This document shows, piece after piece, positions 19,319 through 30,363 of a DNA stretch of 64,000 bases. Under the pieces are notes generated by a model, which worked only from the letters and a program-made list of their open reading frames with translations, had not been told where the DNA came from and ran no database searches. The number at the start of each line of letters is the position of its first letter. The stretch's first letter is position 1. Origin of the DNA: Samsonia erythrinae. Its GTDB lineage: Bacteria > Pseudomonadota > Gammaproteobacteria > Enterobacterales > Enterobacteriaceae. The translations under genes were made by a program, and so were the position numbers. Location: contig NZ_SMBY01000002.1 of NCBI RefSeq assembly GCF_004342665.1, positions 124,001 through 188,000 on the forward strand, given 5' to 3'.

Positions 19319-19565
19319 GCCTACTGTAGGTTTGCTGTTTCTAAGCATTGCGTACATGGTTTTCTGTTGTTTAATCTTTTTTTCTCTGGCTTTGGTAACT
19401 GTAAAGTTCATCATTAGTCATAAAGTGAGTATCGAACAAGCAGATATTAAACATGTTTTAGTCGCCAGTCTTATTGCAGGAACAGCGGCTGCTTTTAGAT
19501 CGTGGATTTTGGCTAAAATGGATGAGCGCAAAGCCCGAAAAATGCCTCCTTCTGATCAAAAATAA
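19302..19565 (+). CDS. Small membrane protein, immunity candidate of the orphan module
   Basis: An 87-residue protein starting inside the end of the orphan toxin frame (ATG 19302, with an alternative at 19293) and read in another frame. Two hydrophobic segments (LLFLSIAYMVFCCLIFFSL and VLVASLIAGTAAAF) precede SWILAKMDERKARK, which matches the tail of the first immunity candidate. The pairing of each diverged toxin end with its own diverged small membrane protein supports cognate immunity. A terminator with the same stem type as that after the first cassette follows. Confidence 0.68.
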   Translation: MKKTNKPTVGLLFLSIAYMVFCCLIFFSLALVTVKFIISHKVSIEQADIKHVLVASLIAGTAAAFRSWILAKMDERKARKMPPSDQK

Positions 19566-19570
19566 AAAAT

Positions 19571-19600
19571 CCCGGCCCCTAAAACAGGTCGGGGTTTTTT
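19571..19600 (+). terminator. Terminator after the second immunity gene
   Basis: CCCGGCC (19571-19577) pairs with GGTCGGG (19587-19593, one G-U pair), followed by GTTTTTT. It resembles the terminator at 18467, fitting duplication of the whole cassette. Confidence 0.75.
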
Positions 19601-19659
19601 AGCTGTATGTCAAAATCTCAGTTTCGTCTCAATGACCTGTTTACCACGCCCAATAGTCA

Positions 19660-20133
19660 CGACCCTTTTGCCTTTGGCAGGCGGTCTGGCGGCCGGTACA
19701 GTGGGTGACTCAACCACCAACGCGGTCGCGGGTGCACAGTCAGGCAAAATGCGGTGGAAATTAATGCGCTGAGTGACATCATTGAGAAAAAAGTCGCTGG
19801 TGTTCCGCAGGAAGATAAGGATCAGAACGGGCAGAAACAGATCGTTGCAGCGGCGGAGGAGTTCAAGGCACAGCGATGTGCTGGAATGAGAACAGAAGCG
19901 TGTTCGGTGATCCGGGCGCTATGACTGCCGCTGAGTGTAACGAATTGGCCAGCTATCTGATAATCTACGCCGCCGATATGCAGGTTCAATATGGTGAAGC
20001 GGTGACAAAAGAACTGATGAATGCATATGAGAAGTGGACAATACCGCTCCAGAACTGGAATTTGACATTGTCGCAGTTAGCCATCTATTTTGACGGGCGA
20101 CTGAATAACGTCGCTGTAATGATTTTACCGTGA
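19660..20133 (+). pseudogene. Third, decayed CdiA C-terminal module
   Basis: The region opens with the same VTTLLPLAGGLAAGTVGDST block as the two preceding modules. A one-base deletion near 19741-19749 (relative to the first module) throws the frame. After correction it reads NAVEINALSDIIEKKVAGVP, a VENN variant. A second frame change is needed near 19870-19920 to continue into MTAAECNELASYLIIYAADM, ending at 20133. No immunity gene follows. The sequence past VENN is unrelated to the other two ends, so it is a different toxin lineage. It is probably non-functional as it stands. Confidence 0.65.
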
Positions 20134-20159
20134 CACAGAATGCTGAACGCTCCCCGCAG

Positions 20160-20810
20160 CTATTTGACGACGGTGCCATCGTATAATATAAACATGAGAT
20201 CACCTTTCCAGAATTCAGCCAAATAGATATTATCTAGTTCGATACTTCGCTGTGCGATTTCGTTTAGGAGCCAATCCTCATCTTTTTCGATTCGGCATAA
20301 ATCATTCTTTCTGGGTTTACCATCTTTAATCACGATCACCGATGGCATTTCCGTACCTTCACAAATTACGCTAAGCTGCCCATTGGGTTCGATTTGGGCA
20401 TAGTTCACCTGTTGGAAAGCGCTGATCCCTTGAACATGAAGTTGTGAAGCCACGTTGATGATGTCTATTTTATTCTTCTTTTGCAGAATGTTTTCCATCA
20501 GGAATTGGCCTTTTTTGATAATAGGAATGGGGTCACCAATGCTGACGGAGCGGAAGAAATAGATTCTTTTGCTGATGGAGTTTAAAAGGGAAATAAGGCT
20601 GACGCCAATCAGTAATACAAGAATGTATTGATAGAGAGGAATGTTATCGCTATAGATAACACCGCCAATAATACCCCCCAATATAAAATTACCGATAAAG
20701 TCAACCGGGGTCATTTGCGACAGCTGAGTTTTACCCGATAAGTTTAAATGGGTAATGACAATGGTAAAGCCGATAATGAATTTTAATAACACATACCCGT
20801 AATATTCCAT
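20160..20810 (-). CDS. DUF421/YetF-family membrane protein
   Basis: A 216-residue protein with three predicted membrane segments in the first 85 residues (FIIGFTIVITHLNL, PVDFIGNFILGGIIGGVIY, YILVLLIGVSLISLL), followed by a soluble domain. This is the architecture of the YetF/DUF421 family, which has no settled function. The family block TPVDFIGNFILGGIIGGV is clear, and GKPRKNDLCRIEKDEDWL lies in the soluble domain. It is encoded opposite the CdiA cassettes and its stop lies 26 bp from the decayed third module. GAAGA before the ATG supports the start. Nothing in sequence ties it to the CDI system. Confidence 0.8.
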   Translation of the reverse strand: MEYYGYVLLKFIIGFTIVITHLNLSGKTQLSQMTPVDFIGNFILGGIIGGVIYSDNIPLYQYILVLLIGVSLISLLNSISKRIYFFRSVSIGDPIPIIKKGQFLMENILQKKNKIDIINVASQLHVQGISAFQQVNYAQIEPNGQLSVICEGTEMPSVIVIKDGKPRKNDLCRIEKDEDWLLNEIAQRSIELDNIYLAEFWKGDLMFILYDGTVVK

Positions 20811-20946
20811 GTTCTTCCCCGCTGCGACCCTGACCGTGTTTTTATTTTGTCATGATGTGACGTGGACAATGTGATAGGTATCACTCGATTAACTATAGCA
20901 AGGTTACGCGGAATGGGGAGGATTGAAGTCGACGGATTTGGCAGAC

Positions 20947-20974
20947 AAAAAAGCCCTGACATCGCTATCAGGGC
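20947..20974 (-). terminator. valS terminator
   Basis: On the minus strand GCCCTGA and TCAGGGC (20953-20959, 20968-20974) form a stem followed by TTTTTT, just past the valS stop. Confidence 0.85.
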
Positions 20975-20988
20975 CAGAAGGGGGGGGA

Positions 20989-23844
20989 TTACAGCGCAGC
21001 GATTACCGTTTGCTGTTCCAGCAGTTTGGCTTTTGCTACGGCGTAGCCGTCCAGTTTTTCACGCTCTTTGGCGACAACCGCTTCCGGTGCGCGTGCCACA
21101 AAGCCTTCGTTGGACAGTTTGCTTTCGATGCGGCCAATCTCGGTTTCGATTTTCGCCACTTCTTTCGCCAGACGATCCAGCTCTGCCGCTTTATCGATCA
21201 GGCCCGCCATCGGGATCAACAGCTCGGCGCCATCGATGAGCTTCGTGACGGAAACCGGACCTTTGTCGCCCGCAGGCAACAGCGTAATGCTTTCCAGACG
21301 CGCCAGCGTTTGGATAAAGCTGCGGTTCTCTTCCACTCGACGCTGTGCTTCAGCGTTGGCATCACGTAGTAAGACTTCCAGCGGTTTACCCGGTGCGATG
21401 TTCATTTCCGCACGAATATTACGTACCGCGATAATCGCCTGCTTGATCCACTCCAGATCGTTCAGCGCCAGCGTATCTTCCTGCGCGGCGTCGAACTCAG
21501 GGAACGGTTGCAGCATGATGGTGTCGGCGTTGATGCCTTTCAGGGCCTTAACGCGTAGCCAGATGGTTTCGGTAATGAACGGAATAATCGGGTGCGCCAG
21601 ACGCAGCAACGCTTCCAGTACGGTCACCAGCGTATGACGCGTACCGCGTAGCTCCGCTTCCGAGCCGCCGTTCATCACGGGCTTCGTCAGTTCCAGATAC
21701 CAGTCACAGAACTGGTTCCAGGTGAATTCATACAGAATGTTGGCCGCAATATCAAAGCGATAGCTATCCAGCGCCTCGCGATAGGCTTTTACCGTGCGGT
21801 TGAATTCCGCCAGAATCCAGCGGTCAGCCAGCGATAGCACTTTCTCGCCAGCGCCAAAGCCGCAGTCCTGATCTTCAGTATTCATCAGCACAAAACGACT
21901 GGCGTTCCACAACTTGTTACAGAAGTTGCGATAGCCTTCCAGACGCTTCATGTCCCAGTTGATATCGCGGCCAGTGGAGGCCAGCGCCGCCAGCGTGAAG
22001 CGCAGGGCGTCTGTACCGTGCGGCTCGATGCCGTTCGGGAACTGTTTTGCGGTACGCTTGCGGATTTTCTCCGCCAACTGCGGCTGCATCATGTTGCCGG
22101 TACGTTTTTCCAGCAGGGCTTCCAACGAAATGCCGTCCACCATATCCAGCGGGTCGATAACGTTCCCTTTGGTTTTGGACATTTTCTGACCTTCTTCATC
22201 GCGGATCAAACCGGTCATGTAGACGGTGTGGAAAGGCACCTGCGGGTTGCCGTTTTCATCTTTGATGAAATGCATGGTCAGCATGATCATGCGGGCAATC
22301 CAGAAAAAGATGATGTCGAAGCCGCTGACCATCACGCTGCTTGGGTGGAAGGCTTTCAGCTCCGGCGTTTGCTCCGGCCAACCCAGCGTAGAGAACGTCC
22401 ACAGACCGGATGAGAACCAGGTATCCAGCACGTCTTCATCCTGATTCAGTACGACATCATCAGCGAGGTGGTTTTCACTCCGTACTTCCGCTTCGTTACG
22501 GCCAACGTAGACGTTGCCATTGGCATCGTACCAGGCCGGGATACGGTGACCCCACCACAACTGACGAGAAATACACCAGTCCTGAATGTCGCGCATCCAA
22601 CTGAAATACATGTTTTCGTACTGTTTGGGCACGAACTGGATGCGACCATCCTCCACCGCTTCCACCGCCGGTTTAGCCAGCACGGCAGCACGCACGTACC
22701 ACTGGTCGGTCAGCATTGGTTCAATGACGACGCCACCACGGTCGCCGTAAGGAACGGTCAGATCGTGCGCTTTGATCTCTTCCAGCAGGCCGAGCTCATC
22801 AAAGGCGACTACCAGCGCTTTGCGTGCGGCAAAACGCTCCAGACCCTGGAAGGCTTCCGGAATTTCGCTGCTGTAAACGGTGCTGACTTCGCCATTGGTA
22901 TCAAAAATTTCAGCACTCTGGCGGATGTCACCGTCGAACGTCAGGATGTTGACCATCGGCAACTGGTGGCGTTTACCGACTTCGTAGTCGTTGAAGTCGT
23001 GCGCCGGCGTGATCTTCACGCAGCCGGTGCCTTTTTCCATATCGGCATGTTCATCGCCAACGATCGGAATACGACGACCAACCAGCGGCAGGATCACCTC
23101 TTTGCCGATCAGATCTTTATAACGCGGATCTTCCGGGTTAACGGCGACGCCGGTATCACCCAGCATGGTTTCCGGGCGGGTGGTGGCGACGACCAGATAG
23201 TCTTTCCCTTCAGCGGTTTTCACACCGTCGGCCAATGGATAGCGCAGGTGCCACATCGACCCTTTCATTTCGCGGTTTTCAACTTCCAGATCGGAAATCG
23301 CAGTGCGCAGCTTCGGATCCCAGTTCACCAGACGCTTGCCGCGGTAAATCAGGTCTTCTTTATACAGACGGACGAAAACTTCTTTCACTGCGTTGGACAG
23401 GCCTTCATCCATCGTGAAGCGCTCGCGCTCCCAGTCAACGGAGTTGCCCAGACGACGCATCTGATTGGTAATGTTGCCGCCGGATTCGCCTTTCCACTGC
23501 CAGATTTTGTCGATGAATGCGTCACGACCATAGTCATGGCGAGTTTTGCCTTCTTCTGCGGCGATTTTGCGCTCAACGACCATCTGCGTGGCGATACCGG
23601 CGTGGTCTGTGCCCGCCTGCCACAGGGTATTTTTGCCCTGCATACGCTGATAGCGGATCAACGTATCCATAATGGTTTGCTGAAAAGCATGGCCCATATG
23701 CAAGCTTCCGGTGACGTTGGGCGGCGGGATCATGATGCTGAAACTGTCTTTACTCGTATCGCCGTGCGGCTTGAAGTAGCCTTGCTTTTCCCAGTGTTCG
23801 TAGAGCGGCTGCTCGATATCTTGCGGGTTATATTTCGTTTCCAT
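20989..23844 (-). CDS. valS: Valine--tRNA ligase
   Basis: A 951-residue class I aminoacyl-tRNA synthetase. The start at 23844 ([20 protein letters not shown]) matches E. coli ValS; a TTG three codons earlier is not needed. The HIGH-type motif is LHMGH (residues 48-52) within [15 protein letters not shown], and the KMSKS-type motif is KMSKTKGN. The CP1 editing domain, which clears Thr-tRNA(Val), lies between them. The C-terminal coiled coil has [20 protein letters not shown]. It follows holC by 12 bp and has a strong terminator after it, so pepA-holC-valS keeps the usual enterobacterial order. Confidence 0.98.
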   Translation of the reverse strand: METKYNPQDIEQPLYEHWEKQGYFKPHGDTSKDSFSIMIPPPNVTGSLHMGHAFQQTIMDTLIRYQRMQGKNTLWQAGTDHAGIATQMVVERKIAAEEGKTRHDYGRDAFIDKIWQWKGESGGNITNQMRRLGNSVDWERERFTMDEGLSNAVKEVFVRLYKEDLIYRGKRLVNWDPKLRTAISDLEVENREMKGSMWHLRYPLADGVKTAEGKDYLVVATTRPETMLGDTGVAVNPEDPRYKDLIGKEVILPLVGRRIPIVGDEHADMEKGTGCVKITPAHDFNDYEVGKRHQLPMVNILTFDGDIRQSAEIFDTNGEVSTVYSSEIPEAFQGLERFAARKALVVAFDELGLLEEIKAHDLTVPYGDRGGVVIEPMLTDQWYVRAAVLAKPAVEAVEDGRIQFVPKQYENMYFSWMRDIQDWCISRQLWWGHRIPAWYDANGNVYVGRNEAEVRSENHLADDVVLNQDEDVLDTWFSSGLWTFSTLGWPEQTPELKAFHPSSVMVSGFDIIFFWIARMIMLTMHFIKDENGNPQVPFHTVYMTGLIRDEEGQKMSKTKGNVIDPLDMVDGISLEALLEKRTGNMMQPQLAEKIRKRTAKQFPNGIEPHGTDALRFTLAALASTGRDINWDMKRLEGYRNFCNKLWNASRFVLMNTEDQDCGFGAGEKVLSLADRWILAEFNRTVKAYREALDSYRFDIAANILYEFTWNQFCDWYLELTKPVMNGGSEAELRGTRHTLVTVLEALLRLAHPIIPFITETIWLRVKALKGINADTIMLQPFPEFDAAQEDTLALNDLEWIKQAIIAVRNIRAEMNIAPGKPLEVLLRDANAEAQRRVEENRSFIQTLARLESITLLPAGDKGPVSVTKLIDGAELLIPMAGLIDKAAELDRLAKEVAKIETEIGRIESKLSNEGFVARAPEAVVAKEREKLDGYAVAKAKLLEQQTVIAAL

Positions 23845-23856
23845 TATGCTCAAAAT

Positions 23857-24306
23857 TCAGTGAGTTGGCGGCGTAGCCGTGGTCAATCGGAAGCCGACGC
23901 TGCGATAGGCTTTATAGCGGTCGCGCGCCAACTGTTTTAAGGATTCGTCGTAAGGGACAAAGTCTATCACTTCATGGAAAGCGGTGGCAAAATCTGCGAA
24001 CTGCGGCAACAGGCTGATCAACAGATCCCGTGGCGCATTGCCGCGTCGCTGCGGCCATGCCAGTTCGACCGGCGCACCCTGACGCGGCCCTTCGCCAGCC
24101 AGATTATGCGGCACGAACGCGTTGGGGTCGCGTTGCCACAGTGCCTCGTCCAGCCTGATGGCCTGCTGCTCGTCTTCGCAGGCAATCAGTACGCGCTTTC
24201 CTGCTCGCCAACGTTCTGCCGCCAGATCGCATGCCAGCGCCTCATGGGCGCTGAGCTCACCGCTTTTGCTGTCGTGTTCGAGAAGATAGAACGTTGCGTT
24301 TTTCAT
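23857..24306 (-). CDS. holC: DNA polymerase III chi subunit
   Basis: A 149-residue chi subunit of the polymerase III clamp loader. It links the complex to single-stranded-DNA-binding protein and pairs with psi (HolD). MKNATFYLLEHDSKSGEL, RVLIACEDEQQAIRLDEALW and FVPHNLAGEGPRQGAPVELA are close to E. coli HolC, as is LKQLARDRYKAYR near the end. It lies between pepA and valS on the same strand. The final residues (TATPPTH) differ from E. coli, where that end is also variable. Confidence 0.96.
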   Translation of the reverse strand: MKNATFYLLEHDSKSGELSAHEALACDLAAERWRAGKRVLIACEDEQQAIRLDEALWQRDPNAFVPHNLAGEGPRQGAPVELAWPQRRGNAPRDLLISLLPQFADFATAFHEVIDFVPYDESLKQLARDRYKAYRSVGFRLTTATPPTH

Positions 24307-24409
24307 GATTTACACTATTGATAAGGGCCGGAGAGTCCGGCCCATAAGACAGTTACTTATAAGGATAAGGCAATCGCCGGCGTTGGTCACCGTCGTTGAC
24401 GTGAAAGCC

Positions 24410-26397
<1,988 letters not shown>

Positions 26398-27513
26398 GTG
26401 ATCATCATTCGATATCTGGTACGGGAAACTTTTAAGAGCCAATTGGCCATCCTTTTCATTCTGTTACTGATTTTCTTTTGCCAGAAATTAGTGCGGATAC
26501 TGGGCGCGGCCGTTGATGGCGAAATCCCGACAAATTTGGTTATCTCCCTGTTGGGGCTGGGCGTGCCGGAGATGGTGCAACTCATCCTGCCATTAAGTTT
26601 GTTTCTTGGCGTATTGATGACGTTTGGCCGCCTTTACACAGAAAGCGAGATCACCGTTATGCACGCCTGCGGGCTGGGCAAACGCGTGCTGCTGAAAGCC
26701 GCTTTAGTTCTGGCGGTGCTAACCGCGATCGTGGCAACCATTAACGTCACGTGGCTCAGCCCGTGGTCGTCGCGGCATCAGGAAGAAGTACTGGCTGAAG
26801 CGAAGGCGAACCCCGGTATGGCGGCGCTGGTGGAAGGGCAGTTCCAGTCCGCTCAGGGCGGCAACGCGGTGCTGTTTGTCGGTGATGTCAAAGGATCGGC
26901 GTTTGAGCACGTCTTTCTGGCACAGTTGCGTCCAAGCGGTAACGCGCGGCCTTCGGTTGTCGTGGCCGATCGCGGTCACATCAAACAAAACGAAGACGGT
27001 GCGCAGGTTGTGACGCTGGATAACGGTTCGCGCTACGAAGGCACGGCGTTGTTGCGTGATTTTCGTATCACGGATTTCACCAACTATCAGGCCGTGATTG
27101 GTCACCAAACGGTGACGCTGAATAATAGCGACGTGCAGCAAATGGATATGCGAACGCTCTGGCATTCGAATGCCCACGATGCGCGCGCCGAGTTCCACTG
27201 GCGACTGACGTTAATTCTTTCGGTGCTGATCATGGCGCTGATGGTCGTGCCGTTGAGCGTGGTGAACCCACGTCAGGGCCGGGTGCTGAGCATGTTACCC
27301 GCGATGCTGTTGTATCTGATTTTCTTCCTGCTGCAAAGCTCGCTGCGGTCTAACGCCGGTAAAGGAAAAATCGATCCGATGATATGGATATGGCTGACGA
27401 ATCTGGTGTACTTCGGTATCGCGGTCATGCTTAACCTGTGGGATACCGTGCCGATGCGTAAATTACGTGCTCGCTTTGCGCCTCGCCCCCTTAAAACACA
27501 AGGAGCGGCCTGA
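26398..27513 (+). CDS. lptF: LPS export ABC transporter permease LptF
   Basis: A 371-residue inner-membrane permease that, with LptG and the ATPase LptB, lifts lipopolysaccharide out of the inner membrane onto the Lpt bridge. The GTG start gives MIIIRYLVRETFKSQLAILF, the same start type and sequence as E. coli LptF. Three N-terminal membrane helices, a periplasmic beta-jellyroll domain (about residues 130-250; WLSPWSSRHQEEVLAEAKAN opens it) and three C-terminal helices are recognisable. Its stop overlaps the lptG start by one base (TGATG), so the two are translationally coupled. Confidence 0.97.
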   Translation: MIIIRYLVRETFKSQLAILFILLLIFFCQKLVRILGAAVDGEIPTNLVISLLGLGVPEMVQLILPLSLFLGVLMTFGRLYTESEITVMHACGLGKRVLLKAALVLAVLTAIVATINVTWLSPWSSRHQEEVLAEAKANPGMAALVEGQFQSAQGGNAVLFVGDVKGSAFEHVFLAQLRPSGNARPSVVVADRGHIKQNEDGAQVVTLDNGSRYEGTALLRDFRITDFTNYQAVIGHQTVTLNNSDVQQMDMRTLWHSNAHDARAEFHWRLTLILSVLIMALMVVPLSVVNPRQGRVLSMLPAMLLYLIFFLLQSSLRSNAGKGKIDPMIWIWLTNLVYFGIAVMLNLWDTVPMRKLRARFAPRPLKTQGAA

Positions 27514-28589
27514 TGTTCGGTGTCTTGGACCGCTATATTGGTAAAACGATCTTCACCACCATCATGACGACGCTGTTCATGCTGGTATCGCTTTCCGGCA
27601 TCATCAAGTTTGTCGATCAACTACGTAAAGTCGGGCAGGGCGAGTACACAGCTCTGGGAGCGGGGCTGTACACGCTGCTCAGCGTACCCAAAGATATTGA
27701 GATCTTCTTCCCGATGGCAGCGCTGCTTGGCGCGTTGCTCGGGCTGGGTCAGCTTGCGACCCGCAGTGAACTGGTGGTGATGCAGGCTTCCGGCTTTACC
27801 CGCTTGCAGATTGCGAGCGCCGTGATGAAAACCGCGATCCCGCTGGTGTTGCTGACGATGGCGATTGGCGAGTGGGTGTCGCCGCAAGGGGAACAGATGG
27901 CGCGTAACTACCGTTCGCAGATGATCTCCGGTGGGTCGATGATCTCTACGCAGGGCGGGTTGTGGGCAAAAGACGGCAATGATTTTATCTATATTGAACG
28001 CGTCGTCGGCGATAAAACGCTGTCTGGCGTCAATATCTACCACTTCGACGATCGCAACAAACTGCTCTCTGTGCGCTACGCAGCCTCCGCCGAGTTTGAA
28101 AAAGACAGGAATGTCTGGAAGCTGTCACAGGTCGATGAATCGGATTTGAGCGACGGTAAACAGATTGGCGGCAGCCAGACGCTCAGCGGCGAATGGAAAA
28201 CCAACCTGACGCCCGATAAGCTGGGTGTCGTGGCGCTGGAGCCGGATGCGCTGTCGATCCGCGGGTTGCATGATTATGCCAACTATCTGAAACAAAGCGG
28301 ACAGGAGTCGAGCCGCTACCAGCTGAACATGTGGAGCAAAATCTTTGCTCCCGTCTCCGTCGCGGTGATGATGCTCATGGCGGTTTCTTTCATCTTTGGC
28401 CCGCTGCGCAGCGTCTCCGCGGGTTCACGTATCGTGATAGGCATCAGTTTCGGCTTCCTCTTCTACCTGCTAAATGAGATTTTCCGGCCACTCAGCCTGG
28501 TCTATGGCATCCCACCAATAATCGGCGCGATTCTGCCCAGTGCAGTATTCCTGATTATCAGCATCATGCTGCTGCTAAAACGCCGATAG
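27513..28589 (+). CDS. lptG: LPS export ABC transporter permease LptG
   Basis: A 358-residue partner of LptF. MFGVLDRYIGKTIFTTIMTT, VPKDIEIFFPMAALLGALLG and LNMWSKIFAPVSVAVMMLMA are close to E. coli LptG. The same layout is present: three helices, periplasmic jellyroll, three helices. The final RSVSAGSRIVIGISFGFLFY contains the coupling and lateral-gate helices that handle LPS. An intrinsic terminator follows 20 bp after the stop, ending the lptFG unit before the leuX tRNA gene. Confidence 0.97.
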   Translation: MFGVLDRYIGKTIFTTIMTTLFMLVSLSGIIKFVDQLRKVGQGEYTALGAGLYTLLSVPKDIEIFFPMAALLGALLGLGQLATRSELVVMQASGFTRLQIASAVMKTAIPLVLLTMAIGEWVSPQGEQMARNYRSQMISGGSMISTQGGLWAKDGNDFIYIERVVGDKTLSGVNIYHFDDRNKLLSVRYAASAEFEKDRNVWKLSQVDESDLSDGKQIGGSQTLSGEWKTNLTPDKLGVVALEPDALSIRGLHDYANYLKQSGQESSRYQLNMWSKIFAPVSVAVMMLMAVSFIFGPLRSVSAGSRIVIGISFGFLFYLLNEIFRPLSLVYGIPPIIGAILPSAVFLIISIMLLLKRR

Positions 28590-28608
28590 CATCAAACGAG
28601 TCAGAAAG

Positions 28609-28645
28609 CGCAGGGTGGTGAGTTAACTGCCCTGCGTTTTTTATT
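28609..28645 (+). terminator. lptFG terminator
   Basis: CGCAGGG (28609-28615) pairs with CCCTGCG (28630-28636), followed by TTTTTTATTTG. Confidence 0.85.
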
Positions 28646-28743
28646 TGTCATCAGGTTACCGGTTGATGTAGAAAGCGATAGGGTCAACACGCGGCGCAAA
28701 GATGATTTTTTCAGCACTTAACTCGACAGCGAGTGGATTAACG

Positions 28744-28771
28744 TTGCGCATGGGCCGTCAAACGGTATAAT
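28744..28771 (+). promoter_or_regulatory. leuX promoter
   Basis: TTGCGC (28744-28749) and a perfect TATAAT (28766-28771) with a 16-bp spacer lie 27 bp before the tRNA. Confidence 0.75.
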
Positions 28772-28798
28772 GCACCCGTTTTCCGCATACCTCTTCGT

Positions 28799-28883
28799 GC
28801 CGAAGTGGCGAAATCGGTAGACGCAGTTGATTCAAAATCAACCGTAGAAATACGTGCCGGTTCGAGTCCGGCCTTCGGCACCA
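28799..28883 (+). tRNA. leuX: tRNA-Leu (anticodon CAA)
   Basis: An 85-base class II tRNA: GCCGAAG acceptor arm pairing with CTTCGGC, encoded CCA end, long variable arm and the T-arm GGTTCGAGTCC. The anticodon loop TTCAAAA gives CAA, which reads UUG. It matches E. coli leuX as I recall it. leuX is a frequent integration site for genomic islands, and an integrase relic lies 220 bp downstream. Confidence 0.97.
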
Positions 28884-28896
28884 TCGTATGAAAATC

Positions 28897-28921
28897 AAGT
28901 CACCTCAGGGTGGCTTTTTTT
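28897..28921 (+). terminator. leuX terminator
   Basis: AAGTCACC (28897-28904) pairs with GGTGGCTT (28909-28916) with one mismatch, running into a T tract. Confidence 0.75.
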
Positions 28922-29102
28922 ATGTCCATAATCGTTCAATAACGTCCACATATACCTGTAATATAAAGATTTTAATTTCATTCTCCTCTCTGCGATTTTG
29001 TCTGTTTTATCCACAGTGGTCTTTTTTCGTCCATTGACATCCAGAGGATTTGGGGGTCAAGATGAGGGTCAATTCACTTCGATTATGAGTTGCCCCCCAA
29101 TT

Positions 29103-29460
29103 ATGGCACTGACTGACGTTGTTGCCCGTACCGCTAAGCCCATGATAAAGCCTATAAGCTTGCGGACGCGCGCGCATAGCCTGTATCTTTTGGTGAGTCC
29201 TAACGGCTCTAAGAGCTGGTATCTCAACTACCGCTTTGAAGGTAAGGAAAGCCGGATTGCGTTCGGTGCCTATCCGCCGATCTCGCTGGCGAAGGCCAGA
29301 GAGCAACGGGATGAGATACAATTGCCACTGTTGAAGGGAAGACACCCAGCGGGAAAGCGCAAAGAAGTGCCTGAACATCTGGTGCCGTTATCCCGACAGG
29401 CATTCGTTCTGTTAGAAGAGATGAAGCCATCAAGGGAGCAGATAAACGGATCTTACCGAC
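29103..29460 (+). pseudogene. P4-type tyrosine integrase relic
   Basis: From ATG 29103 the frame gives MALTDVVARTAKP and LYLLVSPNGSKSWYLNYRF, then RIAFGAYPPISLAKAREQRD. This is the SAM-like N-terminal arm domain of P4-family integrases. It then jumps to EHLVPLSRQAFVLLEEMKP, which normally lies about 200 residues later in the catalytic domain. The middle, including part of the active site, and the end are missing, so the gene is inactive. It lies just downstream of leuX in the orientation expected for an island integrase, and marks the left end of a former island that now carries the phosphonate genes. Confidence 0.75.
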
Positions 29461-29563
29461 GATCGCCGACCAACAGTTCTGTATATCCCCGCCGCATTTC
29501 CGCCAGATCGTTTTCCCCTGTCATCACCCAACAACAAGGGCATTGTTCGACCGTTTTGCGCTT

Positions 29564-30361
29564 TTATCTCTGGCCAAGCCGGCGGGCGATGCGCTCAAGC
29601 TTAATCATCAGCAACAGCGTAACGCCCACTAATACAATGGTCAGCGCCGAGCCATCGGCAATGTTGCCGCGGTCGGTGAGGCTGAAAATCGTGACCGGCA
29701 GCGTCGTCCAGCCCGGTGGATAGATCATCACCGTCGCGCCCAGTTCGCCCATCGACAGCGACAGGCTCAGCGCCAGCGCGGAGATCATCCACGGGCTCAT
29801 CAGCGGCAGCGTTATATAACGCAGGCGATACCACGGCGATGCCCCGAGGCTGGAGGCGACATGTTCGATATCGGCGGGAATCCGCGCCAGACCGGTAGAA
29901 ACGTTACTGAAGGTAAATGCTGAAATCAGCACGAAGTGCGCCGCCAGTACGATCCAGAAGGTGCCGTTCATCTGTAGCGGGCCGTGACTGAAAGCCACCA
30001 GAATACCTAGCCCCACGGACACTGAGGGAATGGCGCTCGGCAAATAGAACGCTAGCCCAAGGTATTTTTGCAGCTTCGCACCGTACTGGCGCAGAGCCAG
30101 CGCCGCCCACATTCCGCATAGCAGCGCGAACAGGCTGGCACAAAAACCGACTATCAGGCTGGAAAAGAGTGCATCCCACGCCGCCCCACGAAATGCGTTA
30201 ACGAAATGCCCGAGGGTAAAGCCGGACGGCAGTAGGCCGTTCCACTGCTGGCTCAGACTGGACATCAAAATCACCGCCAGCGGCAAAAGAAAAAAACCGG
30301 TAAACAGCGTCACCGCCAGTGCGCCCGCTACCGTACGGCCTTTACGCGACCAAATCAACAT
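29564..30361 (-). CDS. phnV: 2-aminoethylphosphonate ABC transporter permease PhnV
   Basis: A 265-residue binding-protein-dependent permease with about six membrane helices. The coupling loop is EHVASSLGASPWYRLRYITL (the EAA motif), and the final helices are VTLLLMIKLERIARR. It is the last gene of phnSTUV, two bases after phnU, so co-translated. The family is the Fe/spermidine-type permease group, but the phnR, phnW and phnX neighbours make the Salmonella-type 2-aminoethylphosphonate importer the best assignment. Start ATG at 30361. Confidence 0.85.
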   Translation of the reverse strand: MLIWSRKGRTVAGALAVTLFTGFFLLPLAVILMSSLSQQWNGLLPSGFTLGHFVNAFRGAAWDALFSSLIVGFCASLFALLCGMWAALALRQYGAKLQKYLGLAFYLPSAIPSVSVGLGILVAFSHGPLQMNGTFWIVLAAHFVLISAFTFSNVSTGLARIPADIEHVASSLGASPWYRLRYITLPLMSPWMISALALSLSLSMGELGATVMIYPPGWTTLPVTIFSLTDRGNIADGSALTIVLVGVTLLLMIKLERIARRLGQR

Positions 30362-30363
30362 CG

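Noticed and set aside
22468-23940. 490-codon open frame antisense to valS
   Set aside because: It is a mirror of a highly conserved essential gene, without recognisable domains or ribosome site; such long antisense frames arise from codon bias.
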